NCBI GenBank assembly: GCA_934546985.1
Contig: CAKTEE010000002.1
Location: 1 to 64,000, forward strand
Source of the DNA: an uncultured Eubacteriales bacterium
GTDB taxonomy: Bacteria > Bacillota > Clostridia > Oscillospirales > Acutalibacteraceae
Direction: 5' to 3'
DNA length: 64,000 nt
Of the stretch, positions 8,528 through 17,966 are shown piece after piece. The notes beneath the pieces were generated by a model. The model was given only the letters and a program-made list of their open reading frames with translations, ran no database searches and had not been told where the DNA came from. The first letter of the stretch is position 1; every line of letters begins with the position of its first letter. Both the position numbers and the translations under genes were made by a program.

Positions 8528-9490
8528 ATGTTTGAGCAAATCATTAATGTTGACAGGCTGGATCAGGCAGTTAGTTTATTTGGCAGTTTTGACCAGAATG
8601 TCAAGTTAATTGAGGATGAGTATGCTGTAAACGTAGTCAGCCGCGGCTCAGATTTAAAAGTAACCGGAGAGCCGGAAAACGTCAGTAATGCAATCCGTGC
8701 AATTAACGGGCTTTTTACTTTAATAAATAAAGGGGAAACTCTTAACGAACAAAATGTCCGTTATGTGGTTTCTCTTGTAAATGAGGGAAATGAAGATAAA
8801 CTGGCTTCTATTTCTGCAGATTGTATTTGCATTACTGCAAAAGGGAGACCTTTAAAGCCCAAAACATTAGGGCAAAAAAAATATATTGAAGCAATCCGTG
8901 ATAATACGATTGTTTTTGGTATTGGTCCTGCCGGTACAGGAAAGACATATCTGGCTGTTGCAATGGCCGTGACTGCATTTCGTTCCAAAGAGGTAAACCG
9001 GATTATCCTTACCCGTCCTGCGGTTGAGGCTGGGGAAAAACTTGGTTTTCTTCCGGGAGATTTACAGCAGAAAGTTGACCCTTACCTTCGCCCTTTGTAC
9101 GATGCGCTGTTTGATATGCTGGGCGTAGAAAGCTTCCAGAAATATCAGGAACGCGGCAACATTGAAGTAGCGCCGCTTGCTTATATGCGCGGGCGGACTT
9201 TGGACGATAGTTTTATTATTTTGGATGAAGCTCAGAATACTACGCCGGAACAGATGAAAATGTTTCTGACGCGTTTGGGCTTTAATTCCAAAATTGTTGT
9301 TACCGGCGACGTTACCCAGATAGACCTGCCGGATGGAAAGCGTTCAGGCCTAATTGAGGCGACGCGGGTTTTGCGCAATCTTAAAGATATTGCGCAGATT
9401 GAGTTTAACGAAAAAGATGTAGTCCGGCATAAGCTTGTGCAGGACATTGTAAAAGCATATGAAAAATATGAAGAAGGGCGTAGAAGATAA
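8528..9490 (+). CDS. phoH: PhoH family ATPase
   Basis: 320 residues: an N-terminal KH-like segment (about 1-65), then the PhoH P-loop ATPase domain with Walker A GPAGTGKT (133-140) and Walker B ILDEAQN. This is the normal YlaK/PhoH (PhoH-like, phosphate starvation name only) length. It is an RNA-associated ATPase predicted to work with YbeY, whose gene starts at the last base of this stop codon region. It heads the operon after a good promoter and an AAGAAGGCGGA leader upstream of ATG 8528. Confidence 0.93.
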   Translation: MFEQIINVDRLDQAVSLFGSFDQNVKLIEDEYAVNVVSRGSDLKVTGEPENVSNAIRAINGLFTLINKGETLNEQNVRYVVSLVNEGNEDKLASISADCICITAKGRPLKPKTLGQKKYIEAIRDNTIVFGIGPAGTGKTYLAVAMAVTAFRSKEVNRIILTRPAVEAGEKLGFLPGDLQQKVDPYLRPLYDALFDMLGVESFQKYQERGNIEVAPLAYMRGRTLDDSFIILDEAQNTTPEQMKMFLTRLGFNSKIVVTGDVTQIDLPDGKRSGLIEATRVLRNLKDIAQIEFNEKDVVRHKLVQDIVKAYEKYEEGRRR

Positions 9491-9999
9491 TGGATAAAAT
9501 AAAAGTAGTAATTACAAATGATCAGAAAGACGTGAAGATTCCAACCGGTATGCGCCTTTTAGTGCGCCGCTGTTGTCATGCGGTTTTGGTACTGGAAAAA
9601 TTTGAGGGTTCCGCAGAAGTAGACGTTACTTTTGTGAATGATGAATCCATCCGTCTTTTGAACAAACAGCACCGCAATATTGATGAACCGACGGACGTTC
9701 TGTCTTTTCCGTTGGGTGAAAATGGAAATTACGATGTCAACCCTTCCAACGGCGCAAAACAATTGGGAGATATTGTTATTTCTATGGAACGAGCAGTTGC
9801 GCAGGCAGAAAGGTTCTGCCATTCACTGGAGCGTGAGGTAGGTTTCCTGACGGTGCATTCGATGCTTCATCTGCTCGGTTATGACCATGTGGCGGGCGGT
9901 TTGGAAGCTGTGCATATGCGTGAAAAAGAAGAGGCTGTATTGACTCAGCTTGGGCTTAAACGCAGCCATAGTTATTACATTGAAGATGACGAAGATTAG
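9490..9999 (+). CDS. ybeY: Endoribonuclease YbeY (rRNA maturation factor)
   Basis: 169 residues with the invariant zinc-binding HSMLHLLGYDH motif (His-x3-His-x5-His) in the last third. YbeY processes the 3' end of 16S rRNA and takes part in ribosome quality control in the cytoplasm. The ATG overlaps the phoH stop by one base (TAATG), indicating translational coupling. The phoH-ybeY-dgkA-era order is the common Firmicutes arrangement. Confidence 0.95.
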   Translation: MDKIKVVITNDQKDVKIPTGMRLLVRRCCHAVLVLEKFEGSAEVDVTFVNDESIRLLNKQHRNIDEPTDVLSFPLGENGNYDVNPSNGAKQLGDIVISMERAVAQAERFCHSLEREVGFLTVHSMLHLLGYDHVAGGLEAVHMREKEEAVLTQLGLKRSHSYYIEDDED

Positions 10000-10037
10000 T
10001 GCGCTGCGACAAGATTGGCAGATAAGGATTTGAATGC

Positions 10038-10529
10038 ATGAGAGCGTTATTAAACAGCTTTAAATATGCTGCACGGGGGATTTTTTATTGTTTAAAGAAT
10101 GAACGCAATATGAGGATTCATTCTGTTGTTTCTTTTTACATACTCATATTTATACCGTTTTTTACGCTGTCGCGGGGAGAAAAAGCGTTGTTGTTGCTTA
10201 CTATCAGTGCAGTCCTCGCGGCAGAAGTAATGAACACATCGATTGAAACGTTAGTAAATCGCCTTCTGCCGTCTTATGACCAATTAGCGCGTATCGCAAA
10301 AGATACAGCGGCAGGAGCGGTTTTTCTGTGCGCTTTTTTTGCTGTATTGGTTGGCTTTACTTTACTATGGCAGCCTGATGCTTTTAAAGTTATTTTTCTC
10401 TTTTTTTTCAATCATCCGATTCTTTTAGCAATACTGTTTATTTCTATAGTGCTTTCAATTTGTTTTATTTTTTTAGGTTTTAGCGGAATGAGGAAAAAAG
10501 TGGTTAGGCACTGGAATAAGAGAAAATAA
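10038..10529 (+). CDS. dgkA: Diacylglycerol/undecaprenol kinase family protein with extra C-terminal segment
   Basis: 163 residues. The kinase signature is present: ERNMRIH, AAEVMNTSIE with the catalytic Glu, and KDTAAGAV. In Firmicutes this family phosphorylates undecaprenol to recycle the cell-wall lipid carrier. The family is usually about 120-130 residues with three membrane helices; here an extra hydrophobic pair (about 118-153) and a basic tail follow. The added part is in the same frame with no sign of frameshift. It sits between ybeY and era, as is typical. Confidence 0.88.
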   Translation: MRALLNSFKYAARGIFYCLKNERNMRIHSVVSFYILIFIPFFTLSRGEKALLLLTISAVLAAEVMNTSIETLVNRLLPSYDQLARIAKDTAAGAVFLCAFFAVLVGFTLLWQPDAFKVIFLFFFNHPILLAILFISIVLSICFIFLGFSGMRKKVVRHWNKRK

Positions 10530-10562
10530 GCGAAACCAGAAATTTATTTATAGGAGTAAATT

Positions 10563-11471
10563 ATGTCAGATAATAATACAAAATCAGCCTTTGTTGCAAT
10601 TGTGGGCTGCCCAAACGTTGGAAAGTCTTCTTTGCTGAATGCAATGCTGGGGCAAAAGGTCGCTATTGTTTCGGACAAGCCGCAGACAACGCGTACAAGG
10701 ATTATGGGTGTGCTGACGCGCGGTGAAACACAATTTGTTTTTACAGATACTCCGGGGCTTCATCGTCCTAAAAACAAGCTTGGCGAGCAAATGGTTAAGG
10801 CTGTCGGTGACGGGATGACCGGTGTGGATGCTTGCCTGTTTGTTGTAGAGCCCAAAGGTGAAATCAGAGCAGCGGAACAGGAACTGATTCAGCGCTTTCT
10901 AAAACAAAAATTACCGGTTATTTTAGCAATTAACAAAATTGATACTTTACCGAAAAAAGATATTTTAATGGAGCGTATTCTTCAACTTGTACCATTATAT
11001 GATTTTACAGCAATTGTTCCTGTCAGTGCAAAAAATGGAGATGGGGTTGCAGATATTATCAGTGAACTGGAAAAGTTAGCGGTACTTTCCCCACATTTTT
11101 TTGAAAGCGATACTTTAACGGATCAGCCGGAACGTGTTTTGGCGGCGGAAATCATACGTGAAAAATTATTGAGATTGCTGGATAAGGAAATTCCCCATGG
11201 TATTGCAGTTTCAATTGAAAAAATGCGTGAGCGAGATAATCGGGATATTCTTGATATTGAAGCTGTTATTTATTGTGAAAAGGAAAGCCACAAGGGGATT
11301 ATTATCGGCAAAGGTGGGGCAATGTTAAAAAAAGTTTCAACCTATGCCCGTCAGGATATGGAAGCCTTTTTTAACTGTCATATTAATTTGCGTTGTTGGG
11401 TAAAGGTCAAAGAGGATTGGCGCAGTAAAGAAGGTATAATTCATAATTTTGGTTTGGATTCACGGGATTAA
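10563..11471 (+). CDS. era: GTPase Era
   Basis: 302 residues. The GTPase domain carries GCPNVGKSS (G1), DTPGLH (G3) and NKID (G4); the C-terminal KH domain has the GKGGAMLKK loop. Era binds the 3' end of 16S rRNA and is needed for 30S assembly. TAGGAG precedes the ATG by six bases. The length is normal and all motifs are intact. Confidence 0.96.
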   Translation: MSDNNTKSAFVAIVGCPNVGKSSLLNAMLGQKVAIVSDKPQTTRTRIMGVLTRGETQFVFTDTPGLHRPKNKLGEQMVKAVGDGMTGVDACLFVVEPKGEIRAAEQELIQRFLKQKLPVILAINKIDTLPKKDILMERILQLVPLYDFTAIVPVSAKNGDGVADIISELEKLAVLSPHFFESDTLTDQPERVLAAEIIREKLLRLLDKEIPHGIAVSIEKMRERDNRDILDIEAVIYCEKESHKGIIIGKGGAMLKKVSTYARQDMEAFFNCHINLRCWVKVKEDWRSKEGIIHNFGLDSRD

Positions 11472-11535
11472 AAGAATATTTTACCTTGTATGTGCGCGTT
11501 CCCTTAGGAAAAAATGTTACTAAGGGAGTGGTTTG

Positions 11536-11712
11536 ATGATATATCTAAATGATGAAAAAAATGCATGGAAACAATTTGCTGAACATGGCAGAATTGAAGA
11601 TTATCTTACCTATCGCAGCATACAGCAGAAAACCGCTACGCAAGGGCAGGAGGATACTGACAATGCGGCTGAACACCGATGGCTTGGTCATCAGAACACG
11701 GAATATAGGTGA
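11536..11712 (+). CDS. YqzL-like small protein between era and recO
   Basis: A 58-codon frame, ATG 11536 to TGA 11710-11712, with AAGGGAGTG about five bases upstream. The N-terminal half (AWKQFAEHGRIEDYLTYR) fits the W-x2-F-x2-G-x-I-x2-YL pattern that I know from YqzL, which also lies between era and recO in Bacillus. The last 17 codons overlap the start of recO by 50 bases in another frame, so the C-terminal part may be dictated by recO. Function unknown. Confidence 0.7.
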   Translation: MIYLNDEKNAWKQFAEHGRIEDYLTYRSIQQKTATQGQEDTDNAAEHRWLGHQNTEYR

Positions 11713-12406
11713 AGCGGACCGCTTGATAACGATATTAACGAGGGAATGCGGCGTATTGGATGCATTTGTGCGCGGTGCGCGCAGGCTGAAAGGACGTTTG
11801 GCGTCTTCAACACAACAATTTTCTTATGCAAAATTTATTCTGTTTAAAAGCAAGGATGCTTATGTTGTAGACGAAGCAGAGCCGGTACGCCTGTTCTTCG
11901 AGTTTGGGAATGAAGTAGAAAAAATATCTCTTGCATATTATTTTGCAGAACTGGCTCTTGTGCTTTCCCCGCAGGGGGATGATGCTGAGGGCTTTTTGCG
12001 CTTAATGCTGAATACGCTCAGTTTTTTAATGGATGGAAAACGCGAAGGGTTATTATTAAAATCAATTTTGGAATTACGCCTGCTTGCAATGAGCGGTTAT
12101 ATGCCGAACCTTCTTGGCTGTGAAAACTGCGGTATATTTGAAAAGGATATTATGTATTTTAATCCTGAAAGAGCTTGTTTGTATTGTTCAGATTGTAAAC
12201 ATCAGAAATATGGAATCCTTGCCGGCCGCGGTGTAGTTTCTGCCATGCGTCATATTGTATATTCTGAGTTTGAAAAGCTGTTTCAGTTTTCTGTTTCACA
12301 GGAAAGCTTAAAACAGCTTTCCAATATCGCAGAACACTATTTACTTACACAAATACAGCGTCCGTTTCAAACATTGGAATTTTATAAAAGTATCATAGAA
12401 ACATAA
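11663..12406 (+). CDS. recO: DNA repair protein RecO
   Basis: 247 residues. It starts with the family N terminus (NTDGLVIRTRNIGEADR), an OB fold, and has a four-cysteine zinc site (CENC ... CLYC) in the second half. RecO loads RecA on SSB-coated gaps with RecR. ATG 11663 has AGGAGG nine bases upstream; the frame is open to 11549 but the additional 38 residues overlap the YqzL-like gene and are unlike RecO. The overlap with the small upstream gene suggests coupled translation. Confidence 0.92.
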   Translation: MRLNTDGLVIRTRNIGEADRLITILTRECGVLDAFVRGARRLKGRLASSTQQFSYAKFILFKSKDAYVVDEAEPVRLFFEFGNEVEKISLAYYFAELALVLSPQGDDAEGFLRLMLNTLSFLMDGKREGLLLKSILELRLLAMSGYMPNLLGCENCGIFEKDIMYFNPERACLYCSDCKHQKYGILAGRGVVSAMRHIVYSEFEKLFQFSVSQESLKQLSNIAEHYLLTQIQRPFQTLEFYKSIIET

Positions 12407-12472
12407 AGAATTATAAAGATACTGTTGAATATCCGAAAAGTATTAGTGTTGTTTTGTTTTTTGGAGGAGATC

Positions 12473-14860
12473 ATGTATCATAAAAAAAGACATTTTGAAG
12501 TATTGGAATTACCTAAAATATTGGAACTATTAGCACAGGAAACTTCTTGTGAAGATAGCCGTCTGTTGGCAGTACAATTAGAACCGTCGGGGGATTTGGA
12601 GACCGTTCGTCTGCGTTTGAAACAGACAGAAGATGCATTTCATCTTCTTGCACGTTTTGGCAGTCCGTCCTTTGGCGGATTAAAGAATGTTAAAAACGCG
12701 CTCAGCCGTGCCGGAGCAGGGGGCGTTTTAAATCTCCGCGAGCTTTTGGATATTGCAGAAGTATTGCGTGTTGTGCGTTCTTTAACACAGTGGCAGAATA
12801 AGTGTCAGGGGATAAAAACTTCTTTGGACTCCTATTTTGAGGGATTGTTTCCTAATAAATATCTGGAGGAGAAAATTACTTCAACAATTATTTCAGAAGA
12901 AGAAATTTCAGATAACGCATCGCCGGAACTGGCAGATATCCGCAGAAAAATAAAAAATGCTTCTGCAAAAGTGCGAGACCAATTGGATAAATTAACCCGT
13001 TCTCAATATTATCAAAAGTTTTTACAGGATGCTATTGTTACAATGCGCGGAGGGAGGTATGTTGTCCCTGTAAAAAATGAATACAGAAGCGAAATACCGG
13101 GACTGGTTCATGACACTTCCGGCAGTGGTGCAACGGTATTTATTGAACCAATGGCTGTTGTAGAAGCGAATAATGAAATTAAAGTTTTGCAATCAAAAGA
13201 AAGTGAAGAGATTGAACGTATATTATATGCTCTGTCTGTAGAGGCCGGAAGTTTTGCATCTTCTATTAAATCCAGTTATGAATATGCAGTGCAGTTGAAT
13301 TTCGTGTTTGCAAAGGCACATCTGGCATATAGAATGAAAGCATCTGTACCTTTGCTGAATGATGAGGGTATCACTGATTTGAAAAATGCAAGGCATCCGC
13401 TTATTGATAAAAATAAAGTAGTTCCTACCAATATCCGTTTAGGCAGAGATTTTGATACGTTGGTTATTACTGGTCCAAACACCGGAGGTAAAACAGTCTC
13501 TATTAAAACACTGGGATTGCTGACTTTAATGACAATGTGCGGGCTTATGATTCCTGTAGCTGACCAGAGCGTAATTTCTATTTATCATACGGTTCTTGCA
13601 GATATTGGCGATGAACAAAGTATTGAACAATCATTATCCACGTTTTCAGCCCATATGATAAATATTATTGATATCCTAAAAAAGGCGGATAACCGCAGCC
13701 TTGTTTTGTTAGATGAACTTGGCGCCGGTACAGACCCTGTGGAAGGCGCTGCTCTTGCTATGGCTGTTTTGGAAGATCTGCATGTCAAAGGGGCAAAAAT
13801 TGCAGCAACTACTCACTATGCGGAACTGAAGGCGTATGCACTGCAAAGCCCTCGGGTTGAAAATGGATGCTGTGAATTTGATGTTGCTTCATTGCGTCCT
13901 ACTTATCGTTTGCTGATTGGCGTTCCAGGCCGTTCTAATGCTTTTGCAATTTCTGAACGGCTTGGTATTGAACATCAGATTATAGAACGTGCAAAAGCGC
14001 TGGTTTCAACAGAAAACGCCAGATTTGAAGATGTGGTGCAGCAGTTGGAAAAAAGCCGTCAAGATATGGAACAGGAAAAAGAAAGTGCTCAAAAATTGCA
14101 TGCCGAGGTAATGCAGGCACAAAAAGCAATCAATGAGCATAAAGCAAAGCTCCAGCAGCAAATTGACCGTGAAATGGAGAATGCACGTGGAGAAGCGCAA
14201 CGAATTGTAGATAAAGCACGCCGAGAAGCACAGATGATGATTGATGAACTTGAAAAATTGCGCAGGGAAAAAAATAAAGAAAATATTGATGAACTTGCAC
14301 GCCGTGCGAAATCTAAAATGAAATCAGGAATGGCAGCATTAGAAGAAACAGCTGACCCAGTTTTGGTACATCAGGATGATGAGAATTATGTATTGCCAAG
14401 AGAGTTGCGCTTGGGAGATTCTGTTTTAATTGTAGATATAGGAAGTACCGGTACAGTAGCGTCACTGCCGGATAAAAATGGAAATGTTCAGGTTCAGACC
14501 GGTAATTTAAAAACACGTGTTAAGCTTCAAAATCTTCGTCTGTTGGCATCGGCATCAAAAAAAGAAAAGCCTTCTACCAGAAATATCCGAGAAGTGCAAA
14601 GCCGCTTGACCAGAAATGTGAAACAGGAATTAGATTTGCGGGGAAAAACTGTAGAAGAGGCTTTAGGCGAATTGGAGATGTTTTTAGATACTTCCATGAT
14701 GGCGGGTATTGGACAGGTTACCATTATTCATGGTAAAGGAACTGGCGCTCTGCGCAGTGCGGTTCAACAGCATTTGCGCAAACATCCTGTAGTAAAATCA
14801 TTCCGTTTGGGTGTATACGGGGAAGGGGAAAATGGCGTTACAATCGTTGAATTAAAGTAG
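12473..14860 (+). CDS. mutS2: Endonuclease MutS2
   Basis: 795 residues. The MutS core and clamp are followed by the ATPase with Walker A GPNTGGKT and Walker B LVLLDELGAGTDPVEGAAL, a long Glu/Lys/Arg-rich coiled coil, and a C-terminal Smr nuclease domain (LDLRGKTVEEAL ... IIHGKGTGALR). MutS2 suppresses recombination and in Bacillus helps rescue collided ribosomes. ATG 12473 is chosen since GGAGGA lies just upstream; an ATG at 12425 has no ribosome binding site. Only 66 bases separate it from recO. Confidence 0.95.
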   Translation: MYHKKRHFEVLELPKILELLAQETSCEDSRLLAVQLEPSGDLETVRLRLKQTEDAFHLLARFGSPSFGGLKNVKNALSRAGAGGVLNLRELLDIAEVLRVVRSLTQWQNKCQGIKTSLDSYFEGLFPNKYLEEKITSTIISEEEISDNASPELADIRRKIKNASAKVRDQLDKLTRSQYYQKFLQDAIVTMRGGRYVVPVKNEYRSEIPGLVHDTSGSGATVFIEPMAVVEANNEIKVLQSKESEEIERILYALSVEAGSFASSIKSSYEYAVQLNFVFAKAHLAYRMKASVPLLNDEGITDLKNARHPLIDKNKVVPTNIRLGRDFDTLVITGPNTGGKTVSIKTLGLLTLMTMCGLMIPVADQSVISIYHTVLADIGDEQSIEQSLSTFSAHMINIIDILKKADNRSLVLLDELGAGTDPVEGAALAMAVLEDLHVKGAKIAATTHYAELKAYALQSPRVENGCCEFDVASLRPTYRLLIGVPGRSNAFAISERLGIEHQIIERAKALVSTENARFEDVVQQLEKSRQDMEQEKESAQKLHAEVMQAQKAINEHKAKLQQQIDREMENARGEAQRIVDKARREAQMMIDELEKLRREKNKENIDELARRAKSKMKSGMAALEETADPVLVHQDDENYVLPRELRLGDSVLIVDIGSTGTVASLPDKNGNVQVQTGNLKTRVKLQNLRLLASASKKEKPSTRNIREVQSRLTRNVKQELDLRGKTVEEALGELEMFLDTSMMAGIGQVTIIHGKGTGALRSAVQQHLRKHPVVKSFRLGVYGEGENGVTIVELK

Positions 14861-14990
14861 AGCAATGATTTGAAAAAACAATTTTTATATTTGATAAATA
14901 AGCAATATGTATCTAATAGCAAACAGAAAACTAAAATATAATCACTACTCTTCTCGTTGAAATTGGATATATATGAAAGTAAGTTACAAA

Positions 14991-15027
14991 AATGACGGTG
15001 CAGTAAAATCATGTACCGTCATTTTTT
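14991..15027. terminator. Bidirectional terminator between mutS2 and the CDF gene
   Basis: A 12-bp stem (14991-15002 with 15012-15023, one G-U) has TTTTTT on the plus-strand exit and TTTTT on the minus-strand exit. The convergent genes end at 14860 and 15140. The rest of the 279-base gap shows nothing else I can name. Confidence 0.8.
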
Positions 15028-15139
15028 CAGTTTCATTTTGCTCTTGAAGCAAATATTAATAAGAATTAAAACTGTACTTTGCAGCTGATTAAAATCAGAA
15101 ATAAGTACCTATATAGATCTTTTACTTTAATTCCTAAAA

Positions 15140-16309
15140 TCAATCAATAAAGCTGGTATCTACTGTAATTACAGCATAATAGTTTTGGTTCAATTCTTTA
15201 ATTTTTTCTCTAATTTCTTCGGTTAAAACCGTACTGGATTTTTGATATTTATGTGGGATTAAAACGTCAAAAATAAGATTGGTATGTGTAGGACCATCGA
15301 CAACACGAAAATCATGTATGGATAGATTACTATCTATGGAACATACAATTTGTCTGACTTTTTCATGTAATTGATTGATGTGTTCATCATTTGTAATAAT
15401 GGGGTCCATATGAATTACCATAGAAAGGTTGAATTCTGCAGATATATCTCGTTCAATCCTGTCAATTGTATCATGGCTTTCTAAAATATCGGTATCAGAT
15501 GAAACTTCAACATGGGCGCTGGCAAAGGTTCTGCCTGGACCATAGTTATGCAAAACAAGATCATGAATCCCCATAACGCCTTCATAAGATAAGATTTTTT
15601 CTTCCATGCATTTTACCAAGTTCGGGTCCGGCGCTTCCCCTAAGAGCGGACTGACCGTGTCTTTTAGTAATCTAATACCGGAATAAAGAATAAATAAGGC
15701 AACTAATAGACCAATATAACCGTCGATAGGAAAATCGGAAAAATAAGAAAATATCATTACGAATATTGTCGCCGCGGTTGCCAGCACATCATTTCTGCTG
15801 TCTGTTGAGGCTGCAATCATTGTAGTTGAATGTATTGTTTTTCCAATAAAACGATAGGATACTGACATCCATAACTTTGCCAATATTGATAAAAATAATA
15901 TGATTAGCCCAATAAGACTGAAAGTAACTGTTTCAGGATGAAATATCTTTCCTACAGAAGATCGAACCAATTCAAAACCCATAAAAAGAACCAAAAAAGA
16001 AACAATAAGGGAAGCTATATATTCAAAGCGTCCATGACCAAATGGATGTTCTTTATCCGCAGGCATTCCTGCCAATTTAAAGCTAACGACAGTTACCAAA
16101 CTGGAAGCACAATCTGATAAATTATTTGTTGCATCTGCCGTGATTGAAATACTATGCGTAACAGAACCGATAATAAATTTTAAAATAGATAAAAGAAGGT
16201 TACAGCAAATACCAATTCCGCCCGCAAGAATACCATATTTTTCCCGAACTTTTAAATCCTCAATGTTTTCTTTATTTCTAATGAATAGTTTAATTAAAAA
16301 GCGTGTCAT
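15140..16309 (-). CDS. Cation diffusion facilitator transporter
   Basis: 389 residues. Six hydrophobic segments in the first 220 residues, the CDF signature region with HPFGHGRFEY, and a cytoplasmic C-terminal domain (about 225-389) longer than in FieF. The DATNNLSDCASS stretch in helix 2 carries the metal-binding aspartates. It exports divalent metal (Zn, Fe or Mn; not resolved here) against protons. It lies 29 bases downstream of mscS on the same strand, forming a two-gene unit. Confidence 0.88.
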   Translation of the reverse strand: MTRFLIKLFIRNKENIEDLKVREKYGILAGGIGICCNLLLSILKFIIGSVTHSISITADATNNLSDCASSLVTVVSFKLAGMPADKEHPFGHGRFEYIASLIVSFLVLFMGFELVRSSVGKIFHPETVTFSLIGLIILFLSILAKLWMSVSYRFIGKTIHSTTMIAASTDSRNDVLATAATIFVMIFSYFSDFPIDGYIGLLVALFILYSGIRLLKDTVSPLLGEAPDPNLVKCMEEKILSYEGVMGIHDLVLHNYGPGRTFASAHVEVSSDTDILESHDTIDRIERDISAEFNLSMVIHMDPIITNDEHINQLHEKVRQIVCSIDSNLSIHDFRVVDGPTHTNLIFDVLIPHKYQKSSTVLTEEIREKIKELNQNYYAVITVDTSFID

Positions 16310-16338
16310 TTCCCTTACTCCCTCGCTTATGCATTTGA

Positions 16339-17166
16339 TTATTTTGCTGTATCTGATACAATATGAATATCCATTTGATTGTATGGAATAGAAATATTGG
16401 ATTCTTCAAAAGCGATTTTAACTTTTTCCTGCATATCATAATATAAATCCCAATAATCGTCACTTTTGCACCATATTTTATCATCCAGATAAATCCCGCT
16501 TGCACCGTGTTCCTTGACGCCAATAATTGGTTTAGGTTCCTGCAAAACCAATGGTGATTCTTCGGCGAGCTTCAAAAGAAGCTGTTTTGCCAAAATAATA
16601 TCGTCGGCATAGCTGATTTGAAAAGTTAAATCAACACGCCGGCTGTTTTCAGAATAATAATTTATAATATAATTGGTTGTAAAATGAGAATTTGGGATAA
16701 TAATTGTTTTATTATCTACCGTATGAAGGGTGGTATTCATAATTTGAATTTCATCTACGTTGCCTGAGATATTTTCCAGTTCAATAAAATCTCCTTTTTT
16801 AAAGGGCTTTGTAACCAATATCTGCATTCCGCTGGCAAGCTGCGCTATACTGTCCTTAAATCCAATACCGGCGGCTAAACCTGCAGCGCCAAACGCGGCT
16901 ACAATAGAATTAACATTGATACCTATTGTTGATAAAACTGTTAGAATGATAATTGTCTTTAATCCCAAATCCACAATTGTTTTTAAAAATGTATGTACAC
17001 TTTCATCTACCTTTTTTCTAATCAGCATTTTCATAAATATTTTAACAATAAGGCGGCAAAGCCAAAAACCAATCACGAGAATTAATATCCCTGTAACTAA
17101 ACTGGGCAAAAAATCCAGAAATTTATCCATAAAAGAGACCCATGTTTTTTCAATACCTGTTGGCAA
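16339..17166 (-). CDS. mscS: Small-conductance mechanosensitive channel (MscS family), TTG start
   Basis: 275 residues with three N-terminal hydrophobic helices; the third is the Gly/Ala pore helix (AAFGAAGLAAGIGFKDSIAQ), followed by the MscS beta domain and vestibule. It releases solutes on hypo-osmotic shock. The start is TTG 17166, with a GGGGGT ribosome binding site about six bases upstream; there is no alternative ATG nearby in frame before the first helix. It is the first gene of a pair with the CDF transporter. Confidence 0.9.
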   Translation of the reverse strand: MPTGIEKTWVSFMDKFLDFLPSLVTGILILVIGFWLCRLIVKIFMKMLIRKKVDESVHTFLKTIVDLGLKTIIILTVLSTIGINVNSIVAAFGAAGLAAGIGFKDSIAQLASGMQILVTKPFKKGDFIELENISGNVDEIQIMNTTLHTVDNKTIIIPNSHFTTNYIINYYSENSRRVDLTFQISYADDIILAKQLLLKLAEESPLVLQEPKPIIGVKEHGASGIYLDDKIWCKSDDYWDLYYDMQEKVKIAFEESNISIPYNQMDIHIVSDTAK

Positions 17167-17314
17167 AATAATACCCCCATTTTTAATTTCTATTATTTCT
17201 CAAATTATATCATATTATCACTGTGTTTCAAAGAACCAAAGATTTGACTTTTCTTTTTAAGGATGTTATGCTGTGAAAAGCCAATAAAAGACAATGTAAT
17301 AAGGAGAACGAATC

Positions 17315-17869
17315 ATGCCAAGATTTTACAGTAAAAGGATTATGTTTCGTGAATACAGAAGAGAAGATGCAGGCGAAATGTACCAATGGGTTAATAATCC
17401 TGAAATCACAGCCACTTTAAATGATTCTTTATTTTTTTATCCTCAAGGGATAGAATATGTGGACAATTTTATAAATGACCGTATCATGCACCGCAGCTGT
17501 TCATTTGTAATTGCAGATTTAAAGGATGAAAGTTATATTGGGCAAATTGATTTATTTAACATGGATTATAGGAATGGTTTTGCAGAATTAGGAATCGTCT
17601 TGTCACATAAAATTTTATTTGACCAAGGGATAGGCGAAGAAGCTGTTCGGCTGATGTTAGATATTGCCTTTAAAAAAATGAATTTGCATCGGATAGAATT
17701 AAATGTCTATGACTTCAATCAAAGGGCAATTGCATGCTATAAAAAATGTGGATTTCTTCAGGAAGGTATCCAACGAAAACGGCACTTTAAAAACGGTCGT
17801 TATGTTGACATTATTAACATGGCAATACTCAGAGAAGATTGCCAATCAAATGGTGAAGCCGCAGTTTAA
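17315..17869 (+). CDS. GNAT family N-acetyltransferase (RimJ/RimL type)
   Basis: 184 residues. A RimJ/RimL-type GNAT fold: FREYRREDAGEMYQWVNNPEI at the start, an acetyl-CoA loop around FDQGIGEEAVRLML, and LNVYDFNQRAIACYKKCGF near the end. The substrate cannot be told; members acetylate ribosomal proteins, polyamines or antibiotics. AAGGAG lies nine bases before ATG 17315. It is a single-gene unit closed by the palindrome at 17899. Confidence 0.85.
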   Translation: MPRFYSKRIMFREYRREDAGEMYQWVNNPEITATLNDSLFFYPQGIEYVDNFINDRIMHRSCSFVIADLKDESYIGQIDLFNMDYRNGFAELGIVLSHKILFDQGIGEEAVRLMLDIAFKKMNLHRIELNVYDFNQRAIACYKKCGFLQEGIQRKRHFKNGRYVDIINMAILREDCQSNGEAAV

Positions 17870-17898
17870 GATAATTAAAAAACCAAAATTTAAGTTTG

Positions 17899-17951
17899 CA
17901 TATAAATATAAACCTCCCATGATTAAAACATGGGAGGTTTATATTTATATG
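17899..17951. repeat. Perfect 23-bp inverted repeat (bidirectional terminator-like)
   Basis: 23 bases at 17899-17921 pair without mismatch with 17929-17951 across a seven-base loop. The GC-rich core (CCTCCCATG / CATGGGAGG) is flanked on both sides by T/A-rich stem, so each strand reads as a stem followed by a U-rich run. It sits between the convergent GNAT gene and the small membrane protein gene, and a bidirectional terminator is the simplest reading. Confidence 0.75.
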
Positions 17952-17966
17952 TGAAATTTCAAAATT

